Below, in pieces: positions 31,618-43,125 of a stretch of DNA of 64,000 nucleotides. The first letter of the stretch is position 1; each line of letters starts with the position of its first letter. Origin of the DNA: Sthenelais limicola (taxonomy: Eukaryota > Annelida > Polychaeta > Phyllodocida > Sigalionidae). The translations under genes were made by a program, and so were the position numbers. A model generated the notes under the pieces. The model searched no databases. It was given only the letters and a program-made list of their open reading frames with translations, and had not been told where the DNA came from. The stretch covers positions 10,865,954 through 10,929,953 of the forward strand of contig OW804099.1 in NCBI GenBank assembly GCA_942159475.1, written 5' to 3'.

Positions 31618-34608
31618 ATGTTAAGGAAGATACCTTCAATGTATTGCTACGTTCTCATGTGGGGTTCTACTGGGGTTTTATTGGATGTTTGGGGAAAAGA
31701 AATCTACAAAATTGTGTACGCAATGGAGTGCGAAATAGGTGACTTTAAATACCTCAATGGATTTCGGATCATCTCCTGGAATGTTAGGAGCTTACTTGCC
31801 AAAATAGACCAGGTTCGCCAATTTGTAAAGGACACCTGTCCACAAATTCTTTCTATACAGGAAACATGGCTTAATAAAACCACCAACAATATTGAGATAG
31901 AAATTCCTGACTATAATTTGATACGCTCTGATAGGAAATCCAAGCGTAGAGGTGGTGGTCTATGCACGTATGTCCATAAGTCCATTGAGGTTGATGAAGG
32001 GGACAACATGGGAATTTCTCTTTCTAACAAAGAAGTTGAAATACAAGTATTATCATTGTCAAAGAAGTTTATGAAAAACAAATTTTTATTTAACGTATAT
32101 AAACCTCCTCAAGGGGATATTAGCCAAGCACTCTCTTACTTAGATTCAGCGATCAATTCTATTGACTCGACGAATGATGTAATAGTTCTTGGTGACTTCA
32201 ACTATGACTCCGATATAATCATTTCTGGTAAAACTATGAATGCTGATAGGTTTAACACATTACTTAATAGATTCAATCTCCACCAGTGTATTAAGGTCCC
32301 TTCCAGGATAAGCAAGAAGTCTAAATCAAGCATTGATCATATATACACAAATATTAAAGAGATAAAAAGTAGCGGCTCAATCAATATCAACCTGAGCGAT
32401 CATTTACCGGTATTTATACAGATAAAAAAGGATAGAAATAAAAATGAAAAGGTCACTTTTGAGGCCAGAAATACTAAAAATCTAGATATAGGAATACTGA
32501 GGGAAATTTTAAGAGACTTGGATTGGACCCAATTTTACACTTGTAGAGACGTTGATGAAGCATGGAATATACTTTATAGTAGCATAGAACATTATCTAAA
32601 TAGGATGTGTCCTGTTAAGGTTTTTAAAAAGGTAAACAAAAGCCCTGAATGGTATAACAACCATGTTGTGTCACTCTCAAAGAGCAGGGATAAAGCATAT
32701 AATAAAGCAAAGAAAACGGGAAAAGAACATGACTGGATCGAAGCTAGACGGTTAAGATGTAGAGTTAACGAAGAAATTAAAGAAGCTAAAAACAGGTTTC
32801 TGAAAAGTCAGATTGAAACAAACGCGTCTGATCCCCATAAGTTTTGGGATACCATCAAACCGTTAATCTCGAAAGAAAAATGTAAGAATAAAAATTCTGA
32901 GGTTCGCATTAAAAACTCTAGTGACGAAACAGTCACAGGTAAACAAGCAGCGGAAGAATTCAATGATTTTTTTGTAAACATCGGACCGATCCTAGCTAGA
33001 AAAATTAAAACTGACCCCGCAGTTAATAATAACCCAGATAACTTTATAACTGATAAGGTATTTAACTTCTCTAATATCACGGAAATGGCGGTTGAGCTGG
33101 CTCTGGCACAAATTGGCAACCATAAGGCATCAGGGCTGAGACTCATGCCCACAAAAATATTAAAGCCATGTCTCCTTGCATTGAGCAAACAACTGTCATA
33201 CTTATTTAATTTATCAATTCAAACATCAAAAATACCAGAAGCTTTCAAAACTGCCATTGTGACACCTTTATTTAAAGACGGGAAAAAGAATCAGGCCGGT
33301 AATTACAGACCAATATCGTGTATTAATCTCCCTGCTAAGGTTTTAGAAAGTTGTATACAGAAACAAATGACTTCATATTTAGAAAAAGAAAACTTATTAT
33401 GTACATCTCAATTCGGATTCAGAGGAGGAAAATCCATTAATGATGCCCTTGATCATCTTTTTACATATACATACGATAACATAAATAGTAAAAAATTAAC
33501 CGATATGGTATTCTTAGATTTTAAAAAAGCTTTTGATACTGTTAATCATAATATTCTTCTCAATAAATTAAAAACTTTCGGATTCATTAACGATACTCTT
33601 AAATGGTTTCAAAATTATTTACAAAATAGATCACAAAGGGTCTTAATTGATGGGCATCTCTCCTCGTTTCGCGAAGTAGTTTGTGGTGTTCTTCAAGGAA
33701 CTTCTCTAGGACCACTTATGTTTATTCTTTATATAAATGATTTACATAGAGTTATTAAAAATAGTAAAATTCAACATTTTGCCGACGACACGGTTATTTA
33801 CAATACAAGGGAAAACACTTCGGCAAATACAAAAGAATTACAAGATGACTTAGACAGAGTAGCTGAGTGGTGTAATGTCAACAAGATTTCGCTCAATACG
33901 AGTAAATGTAAAGCTATGACTGTTAGTTTAAGACCCGACAAAAATAACATTGATAAATTTAACATTTGTCAGCAAGAACTCGAAAATGTAAAATACTATA
34001 AATTCCTGGGTGTGGAGATAGACGAACGCCTCAACTTCAAAACCTTTATGGATAAGAAGATAAACACGATAAGAAGTAAAATTAAATCGCTGTCTAAATT
34101 ATATAATATTTGTAATAAAAAAACCCTCTTATTAATTTACAAGGTTATAATCCTACCGCACATTGACTATGGAGACCTTTTTTACCAGGTAACCCCTCAG
34201 AGGTATCTTGATAGGCTGCAATCTCTTCAGAATGCAGCATTAAAAATAGCCCTGAGGAGGCCAAAATTTACAAGTTCCAAAGAAATTCACAAAGAAGTAA
34301 ATCTACCAGCCCTAACCACCAGGCGCGACACTCACCTATTGGAGTTAGCGTTTAGGAGGGCACTCATTCCTGAGAATTTAGATAGTCGAAAAATTACCCT
34401 AAGGGGTCTCAGTAAGGGGAAAAAACTTAGCACCCCACAACCTAAAAACGAAAATTTTAAAAAATCTTACATTTATAAGTTAGCGACCCTCTGGAATGGG
34501 CTTCCCCAGAAACCCAGAGAGATACCTAATAGGAAAGAGTTTAAAGTTTATTTAAAAAACACCTACACCCAGGAATTCGACCAATATTTAAGAGAAGATA
34601 ATATCTAG
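31618..34608 (+). CDS. LINE ORF2: AP endonuclease and reverse transcriptase
   Basis: Intact frame. The first ATG gives 996 residues, but the start may be ATG 31723 (M-E-C-E-I-G-D-F), just before the endonuclease. The endonuclease has I-S-W-N-V-R, S-I-Q-E-T-W, L-G-D-F-N-Y-D, S-S-I-D-H-I and L-S-D-H-L-P, so all catalytic positions are present. Reverse transcriptase shows H-K-A-S-G-L, F-L-D-F-K-K-A-F-D (about residue 634), L-Q-G-T-S-L-G-P and F-A-D-D (about 720-723). The C-terminal region has L-G-V-E-I-D-E-R-L-N and the L-W-N-G-L-P ending common in LINE ORF2. No RNase H was seen. It nicks the target and copies the element RNA at the break. No stop or frameshift is present, so this copy may still supply active enzyme. 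Confidence 0.92.
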   Translation: MLRKIPSMYCYVLMWGSTGVLLDVWGKEIYKIVYAMECEIGDFKYLNGFRIISWNVRSLLAKIDQVRQFVKDTCPQILSIQETWLNKTTNNIEIEIPDYNLIRSDRKSKRRGGGLCTYVHKSIEVDEGDNMGISLSNKEVEIQVLSLSKKFMKNKFLFNVYKPPQGDISQALSYLDSAINSIDSTNDVIVLGDFNYDSDIIISGKTMNADRFNTLLNRFNLHQCIKVPSRISKKSKSSIDHIYTNIKEIKSSGSININLSDHLPVFIQIKKDRNKNEKVTFEARNTKNLDIGILREILRDLDWTQFYTCRDVDEAWNILYSSIEHYLNRMCPVKVFKKVNKSPEWYNNHVVSLSKSRDKAYNKAKKTGKEHDWIEARRLRCRVNEEIKEAKNRFLKSQIETNASDPHKFWDTIKPLISKEKCKNKNSEVRIKNSSDETVTGKQAAEEFNDFFVNIGPILARKIKTDPAVNNNPDNFITDKVFNFSNITEMAVELALAQIGNHKASGLRLMPTKILKPCLLALSKQLSYLFNLSIQTSKIPEAFKTAIVTPLFKDGKKNQAGNYRPISCINLPAKVLESCIQKQMTSYLEKENLLCTSQFGFRGGKSINDALDHLFTYTYDNINSKKLTDMVFLDFKKAFDTVNHNILLNKLKTFGFINDTLKWFQNYLQNRSQRVLIDGHLSSFREVVCGVLQGTSLGPLMFILYINDLHRVIKNSKIQHFADDTVIYNTRENTSANTKELQDDLDRVAEWCNVNKISLNTSKCKAMTVSLRPDKNNIDKFNICQQELENVKYYKFLGVEIDERLNFKTFMDKKINTIRSKIKSLSKLYNICNKKTLLLIYKVIILPHIDYGDLFYQVTPQRYLDRLQSLQNAALKIALRRPKFTSSKEIHKEVNLPALTTRRDTHLLELAFRRALIPENLDSRKITLRGLSKGKKLSTPQPKNENFKKSYIYKLATLWNGLPQKPREIPNRKEFKVYLKNTYTQEFDQYLREDNI

Positions 34609-35545
34609 TATTTGGATTTATCATTCTTAAAATTGGAAAACTTTATAACCTGTGCAAGAGTATAATTACTTATCTGTAATATTGTATATTGTGGGAGGGG
34701 GATATAGGCGTGTAAGACTTATGTACATGACTGAGACATCGGTAAAACTCGGTTCTTCCGAGGGGAAGGGAAAGGGGATAAATGTATTTTAATGTTCATT
34801 GTTCTTTTGCCACGATATTTTCCTCAAATTAACAGATTTTGTTTCTCTCCAGTACAAGAGAGTCTTTTAACGATGGACCAGTATAGGTCCTTACTCTGTT
34901 TGAAGTTAATATATGATATGAGAGAGGTGATGGTACCAATTTATGTGATATTTCATTGTATATTCAGATCTAAAAACCACATCGGTAGTAATTAGTCAAT
35001 ATTGTAAGCGTCTTCCTAGTTAAAGGGGACGTTATTTGAATAATGTCAAATCATATATCTAGGAAATTCCACTTTTTGGTCTCAAATAATTTTTAAGATG
35101 TATGTCGACACAAAGGACCCATGGGCCAATGAACATCTGAGAAAGACAGATCATCATGTCAACGTATCATCCAAGAAGTTAAATCCCAACATCAACCAAA
35201 ATTGAATAATTAAAAACATTGAACTTTCGCGGACACTCATAAGTAATGGGAAACCATTATTCTAGAACCATGATGGACAATGACGAAATATAAAAAATTT
35301 ATAGCTAAATCACTACATGGACCTTCGCTTGACATTTAATATTAATACTCTCCGCTAAGATCACATCACTTTGTTAAGGTTATAGTATTATCATGATGTT
35401 AGTTTCTAAGGATTATTTATCTTATTACATTTCATTTCCAAGGGCCACCATGGAAGATCACTGCTGTGAGGCTACGCCCTATTCCTGATTGTATCGTCTT
35501 AATTGCATGTGAAGATCGTGAATAAAAGTTTATATATATATATAT

Positions 35546-35700
35546 GTACAATAGGTAGGATTGACCCCCCATCCTCTAATAATCTATGCTCCATGTATGT
35601 ACAATAGGTAGGATTGACCCACGTCCTCTAATAATGAATGCTCCATGTATGTACAATAGGTAGGATTGTCCCCCCCTCCTCTAATAATGGATGCTCCATG
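35546..35700. repeat. 51-bp minisatellite, right part
   Basis: About three copies of the same unit as 27112-27617, showing that the LINE split a pre-existing array. Confidence 0.95.
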
Positions 35701-37439
35701 TACATGCCTTAGTCAAAGTCAAATATCCTACCCTACTACCCATCCTACTGCCCTCTTGTGTTAACCACGGTTACTACAGCATGCGCCAGGGGATGGGAGG
35801 GGCCAGAGGGAGGGAAGGTATCATAGGATAAGGGTCCACCAATGGGGATACCCGACACTCACCACCTGGGTATATATACGGGGAACATGTCATATGTAAG
35901 AAGAGACAATAGGAATAACAATAAGCAATGAGTAACAAGTAACATCCTCTCTAGAGTCCAGGGAAGGAGTCCCATAAGATCTCTCATATGGCTCAATATA
36001 TATACTACCATGGGAAGGGATTATCAACCTAGCATCTATGTACAGGATAAGATACAATACACAAGTAGTGGTGTACTAAAAACTCTTCGTGTTGTGTTGT
36101 TCATACTGGAATCCTACAACTACTATATACAACCATGACTCTCTATACAATATAGCCGCCTATCTCTTAAATACTGTACTGTATTGAACATCATGAGAAT
36201 CAAGACCCAGAAGTCCGATTATATTCGAATGCATACGACTACTAGCTAAATATATTCACCCTGGCCCGACGCACCATCCAATAGCACAAAGATCCGAAGC
36301 TATGCGCGCAACAACGTCACGCATATGTTCAAGTCCCGAGCGGATGCATGCATGCATCACTCCAGACACTCCTACCCTACTCCTCAGTGCTGTGCAGCAT
36401 GGCTCTGTGACTTCTGTGAACTTCTCTCTCTCTCTGTCCCTCCCTCTCTATCCCTCTAAACTCATATCCACCTCCTCCTCCTCCCCGTCCTGCTACCTCA
36501 CTACCATACCTGTTACAAATGCCCCACCTCAACCTCCTCCTGAGGGAGGGTGGAGTGAGGGGAGGAGTGAGTGAGTGAGATTGGTTGTATTACGCCCTTA
36601 TTCCCCATATATCCCAAATAAATATGAATCTTTATGTAATAGGTATAGTGGGGAGGTGGAGGAAGAGTAGGCCCGGGGGTGAAAGAAGAGGAAGGGGGTG
36701 TAGCAGTAAGTCGGAGAAGGGGAAAGGGAGGGGGACGAAAGGGGAGGAAGGGTAAAAAAAATATTATTTGTCTGTATACCATCTAATCTCCAACTCCCCC
36801 CCTCTCTCTCTCTGTCATTTCTGTATCTCCCTCTCCCCCCTCAAGTGGCGAAGCCGCTTGTAAAGAGATAAAAACATGGAATTAATGCATGGAGACACAT
36901 ATCATACGCACCAAGCAGTGTGTGTGTGTACTATGTACTGCTACCAGCACCACTACCACTCTCCACCATAACTGTGTCACTATGTCACACTGACACAGTT
37001 ATATGGTGACCCTAGCCTCAGTCTCACTCTAGGACAGGAAGAGGCCAGTCACACAAGCCTTTCTCTCCACGGTTCTACTCTAGAGGAGAAGTTAGACCAC
37101 AGTACACCTGGAGAGCACCAGGTGGAGCAGCACTGAGCAGGTGGTAAACAGGTGGGTACATATACACTCTATCATAAAGCCTTGTGTAAAGCCTTGTGTA
37201 AAGCCTTGTGTAAGGCCTTGTGTAAGGCCTTGTGATAGCGAGCATGGAGCAGGATGTAGTGTAGGTCCAAAGTTCAATAGCAGGGAGGCATGTGTGTGTA
37301 CCACTGTCCCACCAGTGTGGAGTGAGTGATCTGAACAACTGATCTGATCTAAACATTTACAAGATATTCAGTATAAATACAGAGGTCAATGTGTTGTTTA
37401 TAAGGGTCGAATGGTATTGTTGGGTGGTATGAGAGGTAG
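35701..37439. other. Intergenic stretch
   Basis: No supported gene. Holds CT/GA-rich tracts, a 31-bp inverted repeat (AACTGTGTCA ... TGACACAGTT, about 36969-36999), and a 12-bp tandem repeat (AAAGCCTTGTGT, five copies, about 37175-37230). Confidence 0.5.
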
Positions 37440-37950
37440 AGGGAGAGAGTGAGGAGAGAGAGAGGGAGTGAGAGGGAGAGGGAGGAGAGAGGGGGAGAGA
37501 GGAGAGAGGGGAGTGAGAGGGAGAGGGGAGAGGAGAGAGGAGAGAGGACAGAAAAGAGAGGAGAGAGGGAGAGGAAGATGGAGAGACAGAGGGAGAGAGA
37601 GGAGAGAAAGGGAGAGAGAGGAGAGAAGGGGAGAGAAAGAGGGAGAGAGAAAGGAGGAAAGAGAGGGGGAGGCAGAGGGAGAGAGAAGGGGAGGGAGGGA
37701 GAAAGAGAGGGGGAGAGAGAGGGAGAAAGAAGGAGGGAGAGAGGAGAGAGAGGGAGGGAGAGAGAGGGAGGAAGAAGGAGGGAGAGAGGGAGAGAGAGAG
37801 AGGGAGAAAGAAGGAGGGAGAGAGGAGAGAGAGGGAGAGAGAGGGAGAGGGAGAGGGAGAGGGTGAGAGAGGGAGAGAGAGGGAGAAAGAAGGAGGGAGA
37901 GAGAGGGAGAAAGAAGGAGGGAGAGAGAGGGAGAAAGAAGGAGGGAGAGA
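37440..37950. repeat. Purine-rich microsatellite
   Basis: About 510 bp of almost pure purine on the plus strand (GAGAGGGA-like). Open frames across it are compositional artefacts. Confidence 0.95.
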
Positions 37951-38439
37951 TTTGAATGTTTTTCCATGACTCTTCATACTTGTAACATAGGAAATTGGAC
38001 ATATCTTCCTGGCAAACCATCAATAGTTACCATATTCCGTTTGGAGCATGAAATACAATAATAATCATGAAGACTGAACTGTCTTATAATTAGCAAATAC
38101 ACATTAAGAAATACAATATAAATGACAACCATATTTTGAAGTAAAAATCTTTGTTGACACTACGCTTTAATAAGAAGTAATATTATGATGGTATGTCCAT
38201 CTTGTCCACAACTTACACATTTGATTTGGATCTTTATAATTAGAAATAAATTGTTGAGTTGCAGTATAACATTATCCACAACCTGGTTCCTTCCATTTTG
38301 GAGGAGTCTTCACTGTATAATAAGACAATATAACATAGGTTACAAAAGGTATTATAGGTCCATCACAAACGTATATTCATTTATTTATTTCTGTAACTAA
38401 GCAGGTCATCAACATATACATTATATTTATCATAAAAAG

Positions 38440-38930
38440 AGTTGCTTTTTTCGTTCCATAAATGAGGAGCTAAAGAATTATTGGAGGATTTGGAATTAGC
38501 ATATTAGGCTTTTTTCCAGCACCTGATCTGAGACTTGTTGTTCTTGTGTCTATATAGTCTTCATTTTTCGAGAGATAGGCATATTCTAATAAGTCTGCCT
38601 TTCTTCTGATCTTTAGTTCTGGAAATGATAATTCTACATGGAGGTCATCAACATTGTCCCTCTTTCCTCTCCATTTTGCAATCCTTAACACAGAAACACA
38701 GACTTAAAGCTTGTTTAATAAAGCTGCATTAGGTGTACTACTGTAAATGGTGCCACCAAATTCCATGAGTGGTAGACTGTTGACCTTGTACAGGTTTATT
38801 GTTAAATTATCTGGGAATGATTGCCGTAATCTAACTAGTTGTTTCATTCTATTTCTGGTTATGTGGATTGTCTTGAGATGGAAAGAGCGGAAAGAAAGGT
38901 TGTCGTTAATGTTGAGACCTAACTATGTAT
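38440..38930 (-). pseudogene. 5'-truncated LINE ORF2 remnant
   Basis: Minus strand, the C-terminal part of a LINE reverse-transcriptase ORF. It contains L-G-L-N-I-N-D-N-L-S-F, then about 40 residues later a Y-K-V-N-S-L-P-L-M-E-F-G segment, both typical of the region after the polymerase core. The frame continues past a stop near 38705 into a Lys/Arg-rich tail. The 5' edge of the fragment abuts the palindrome at 38945. It is a different lineage from the full LINE at 27618 as far as can be judged by eye. Confidence 0.6.
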
Positions 38931-38944
38931 ATATACATATATAT

Positions 38945-39012
38945 AAATAGCAGTTTTAATTGAACAGGCTAAGGAATATATTCCTTAGCCTGTTCAATTA
39001 AAACTGCTATTT
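38945..39012. repeat. 68-bp perfect palindrome
   Basis: Two 34-bp arms with no spacer (centre between 38978 and 38979), the left arm starting AAATAGCAGTTTTAATTG. No mismatch was found. Confidence 0.95.
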
Positions 39013-39057
39013 GTTTGTCAGACATTTTCGTATGTACAGAATATGTTTATATTTACA

Positions 39058-39290
39058 GAGAGGGGTGGGGAGCGAGGAGGGAGGATGGGAGGTAAGAGGA
39101 GAGAGAGGGAGGGAGAGTGAGAGAGGAAAGAGGTAGGGAGAGAGGGGGAAGAGGGAGAGTGATTGAGAGGAGAGAGAGGGAGGAAGAGTGTGAGTGAAAA
39201 TGTGAATGAGAGAGAAAGGAGAGACCGGAAGGGGAGAGGCAGAGGGAGAGACAGAGGAAGAGAACAGAGGGAGGGAGAGATGGGGCAAGG
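39058..39290. repeat. Purine-rich tract
   Basis: GAGAGGGAGG-like sequence, about 230 bp. Confidence 0.9.
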
Positions 39291-39659
39291 TAGTCTAGGT
39301 CTAGAGTTCACTAGAGGGAGGTGTGTGGAGTGATGACATCTGATATAAACTAAGCCTAAACTAACCCAAGTATGTTGCTGTGGCCCCCGCCCTCCTCTCC
39401 ATCCTACTCACTCTGAGAATAATGTGATAGGGTGTGTGTGTGTGGGGGGGGGGCAGGGGGATTGCTATATATGTAGATTGTTATATGTGGGGAACCCCAC
39501 ACACCCCCAATCCTCTTGTTACCCATACACCCTTAGTATTATTCTGGTTCTTAAATATCGAGATAACAATTATCCAATTATTTAAATATCAAATATTAAC
39601 CTACAATCCTGGTTATCTCTCTAACCCTAACACTACTAATAACCCAATAATAAAGCTAC

Positions 39660-40890
39660 CCTTATGAGAGCTGGAGTGAGAGAAAAAGGGAGAGAGGGGG
39701 GAGAAGGAGGAAGAGAGAGGGGAAGAAAGAGGAGAGAGAGAGGAGAGAGGAGAGAGGAGAAAGGGAAGGATGGAAGAGACAAATAGGAGAGAGGGGAAAG
39801 AGAGAAGAGGCCAAGGGACAGTGGGATAGGCTGAGAGAATGGGGAGAGAGGGGAGATGAGGGAAAGAGACACATGAGAGAAAAGGGGAGAGAGAGCGGGG
39901 AGATACAGATATATTGGAGGGGGGAGAAAGGATAGGGAGAGATTCAGAGGAGAGAGGGGGTGAGAAAAAACACAAGATAATATGAGAGAGGGAGAGAGAG
40001 AGTACAAAGAGGAGAGGGAGAGGGGGCAGAGGGAGAGATATACAGGAGAGGGTATGAAGAGGAGAGGGAGAGAGGGGCAGAGGGAGAGATATACAGGAGA
40101 GGGTATGAAGAGGAGAGGGAGACGGCGGCAGAGGGAGAGATATACAGGAGAGGGTATGAAGAGGAGAGGGAGACGGGGGCAGAGGGAGAGATATACAGGA
40201 GAGGGTATAAAGAGGAGAGGGAGAGAGGGGCAGAGGGAGAGATATACAGGAGAGGGTATGAAGAGGAGAGGGAGACGGCGGCAGAGGGAGAGATATACAG
40301 GAGAGGGTATGAAGAGGAGAGGGAGACGGGGGCAGAGGGAGAGATATACAGGAGAGGAGATAAAGAGGAGAGGGAGAGAGGGGCAGAGGGAGAGATATAC
40401 AGGAGAGGGTATGAAGAGGAGAGGGAGAGAGGGGCAGAGGGAGAGATATACAGGCGAGGGTATGAAGAGGAGAGGGAGAGAGGGGCAGAGGGAGAGATAT
40501 ACAGGAGGGAGAGAGAAAGTAGAGGTAGACAGAAAAAGATAGGGGTAAGGAGAGTGACAAATAGAAGAGGATGAGAGGGGAGAGAGAAAGACAGAGAAAG
40601 TAGGTTGAAGGAGGGAGAGGACAGAGAGAGAGGGGGAAGAGAGGGGGAGAGAGAGACCAAGGTATTATATAGGAAGGGAGAAGAGGTAGAGGTTGATAAG
40701 AAGAGGAGAGTGAGGGAGAGGTATAAAGACAAATAGAGAAGGGAGATTGGAGAAAGAAATAGCCAGAGGGACAGGAAGGAGAGAGGATGTAGAGAGAGCC
40801 GCGGAAATGAGGAGTGAAGGAATAGTGAGAGAAACACAAGGAGAGACTGAGGTAGAGAAGGGGATAGGAAGGGGAGAGAGGGCAAGAGGG
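39660..40890. repeat. Purine-rich tract with a 51-bp minisatellite core
   Basis: At about 40020-40510 a 51-bp unit with GGGAGAGATATACAGGAGAG recurs about ten times. Because 51 is divisible by three, long repetitive frames appear on both strands. They are not genes. Confidence 0.95.
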
Positions 40891-41873
40891 GTTAACTTCA
40901 TAACCCTTTGACCCACCTCTACCCCTGTACAACAATCAAATGATTATTACAGTAACAATGCTCTCATCTGTTTGTTATATACATGCAAAAATATAGTGTT
41001 TTAAAATATTGTTCATTTATTCTAACTCACTTTTTCTGTTGGGGAATTTTAACATTGCCATCCCATTTAAATTATATATATTTAGTGAAAATTTATTTGT
41101 GATATGTAATCTTAAAACTCTATTTTGAATACAAACATGTTCTAATCACATAGCCAAACAAAATTTTCAATGAGAACTGAATCTTTAAACAAAAGTGATG
41201 TTGGGGAAGTTGTTGTGATCCCAACCTGACATATTGAAACTGTGTGTACATATTTATTGACTAATAGGCCATCAGCTGTAACGCAAATAGAGTGATTTTC
41301 ATTCCGGATTGTGGGCACTACTTTTTGTCAACTTATATCAATTGATTGAATAAATGATGGACTATCAAAATTACCATTAAAAATTACGCCAGGCCATCAG
41401 CTCCATAGGCTTTGCACTGTCAGATTGATTTCTCAATTTCTCAAAAACTGGCACAATTTGGGATATTATAATGTAGACTATTAGCAATAGGAAACTGCTC
41501 ACAAAATCCAGAACAATAATCACTTTCTAGCCACATTCTGGGTCTCAGCTGAAGGCCTATGATAATACAAGCAAATGGCCGCTGCCATCAAATCATTATA
41601 CTCAGTGTCTAAATATCCTGTTATTCCTCTTTGACTGTCACTAGTTTCCTGGTTACCTGGATCTCTCTAGTGGCATTCACCCCCTTGTCTTGTAGGAGGG
41701 TCATGACCTTGGGTGTGCCATCATGTTGAAATTCTCAGTGTCTAAATATCCTGTTATTTACCATCTTCCTGGATGGTCTGAGCTGGCATCTATATTATGG
41801 CCTCTGCCGTTATACCTCCCTGTCAAAATCCAGCAAAAGCATATGTATCTTCTATATAGAATGTATCTTTTTT

Positions 41874-41931
41874 AAGGTTTCCCCCGCCGAAGGCGGTACG
41901 AGCGCCGAAGGCGCTTGTACTGGGAAACCTT
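41874..41931. repeat. Branched inverted repeat (three-way junction)
   Basis: Outer arms AAGGTTTCCC and GGGAAACCTT enclose two further hairpins, CCGCC-GAA-GGCGG and AGCGCC-GAA-GGCGCT, the latter extended by GTAC arms with one mismatch. Confidence 0.7.
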
Positions 41932-42039
41932 ATATAGGTTCCAGTTCTTGCCGCCTGTTCTTTGGGCGTCCACGTTGCCTCCTTATAAGGGAAACCCAAC
42001 TCCGCCTTTTCCCACCTGAATTTCTGACGCACTTGCGTA

Positions 42040-43125
42040 AACATCGTGGTGAATTTACGCTCCCGCAAATTGATAAAAATTGTTGTTTCTACTCTAAATA
42101 CTTTGCCAAGATGTTGAAAATCAGAAAGAGCATACTTTTCTCCCCCCATGCATGCAGTTTTATCACAACTTGTATTTAAATAAGGAAGATATTAGGAAAA
42201 CTACTGTCATAAAAAAAACCCAATAATTTTCAGCTGTGGCCTGCCCTGCGATGTGCTAAAGGCATAGGCTGTCAAGGGCTGACTTTGCTGACAAAAATCC
42301 GATCGTTGTGCAATACTGGCTTGTCTAATATGGTATTCTAAGGCATTAATATATAAAATAATTTCCTAACCCTATACACCATCGGAAAGAGAAATGTCTA
42401 AGCTTGCATTTGGTAGGAATCATATTTCTATGTCACTTTTATAGCTATAGATATTGATCATGAAAGACCAATGCAAAATAGGTTTTAGCCAAAGTACATT
42501 ACGGTATTGTGTTGTAGCCGGCAAATCGCAGTGAATTTACACTCCCGAAAATTGATAAAAATCGCTATTTCTACTGGAAATAAATTGCCAAAAATATGAA
42601 ATTCAGAAAGGGCATGCTTTTCTACCCCTATATATGTTTATATCAAGGTCAGTTTATAAATAAGGCTTGTATAAGCGAAACATTGAAAAAGATTGCCAAA
42701 GTAGGTCTACATTATCGAGTCAGGTTGCAAGAAAATGTACAATTCGCCTGCCAGATCGTCAGATTTGAGAAAGAAATCAGGTTCAAAATACAGTTTTACA
42801 TAACCAAGCAGATTCGGTTAATCAATGTTAGGCCTACACTATATATCTATATATACTGTAGTATAGTTAGTATTTTTCATTTTTCAGAGTAAATTAGCAT
42901 GATTTACCAAATGTGTAGAGCCGACGATTGTACATTTCTGACAACCTGACCCTATTGGGTTGTGACAGGCACATCGCGGGGAAATTACTCACCGGCGAAG
43001 TAATAAAAAACGCTATTTCTACTCGAAATACATTGCCAAGATGTTGAAATTCAGAAAGAGCATGCTTTTCTACCCCTATGTATTTAATTTTATCAACATG
43101 TATATTCAAATAAGGAAGATAATAT
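42040..43125. repeat. Three diverged copies of an about 470-bp repeat
   Basis: The segment with GCTATTTCTACT, AAATTGCCA or CATTGCCAAGATG, ATTCAGAAAGAGCATGCTTT and CTACCCCTAT occurs near 42070-42190, 42545-42665 and 43005-43120. Confidence 0.7.

Larger units (their letters stand above)
27618..35545 (+). mobile_element. Full-length LINE, 7.9 kb, with NADAR and esterase modules
   Basis: Starts abruptly at GGCGGGAAAAC inside a 51-bp minisatellite unit and ends with AATAAA (35521-35526) and a (TA)n tail at 35531-35545, after which the minisatellite resumes. No clear target-site duplication can be read because the target is repetitive and about ten bases of the unit appear lost. Order: 5' UTR, ORF1 (damaged start, L1-like RNA-binding region, NADAR domain), a separate SGNH-esterase ORF, about 0.9 kb spacer, and ORF2 with AP endonuclease and reverse transcriptase. 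An esterase domain is known in CR1/L2-type LINE ORF1 proteins, so this element may belong near that group; a phylogeny would be needed to place it. Confidence 0.9.

Noticed and set aside
36302..36574. 90-codon plus-strand frame
   Set aside because: Crosses CT-rich low-complexity sequence, no domain or splice context.
37349..38023. Long Leu/Pro/Ser open frames on the minus strand
   Set aside because: Pure translation of a purine-rich microsatellite; same effect in several frames, no splice or start context.
39613..40935. 440-codon minus-strand frame and plus-strand Arg/Glu frames
   Set aside because: Arise because the 51-bp repeat unit is divisible by three; composition only.
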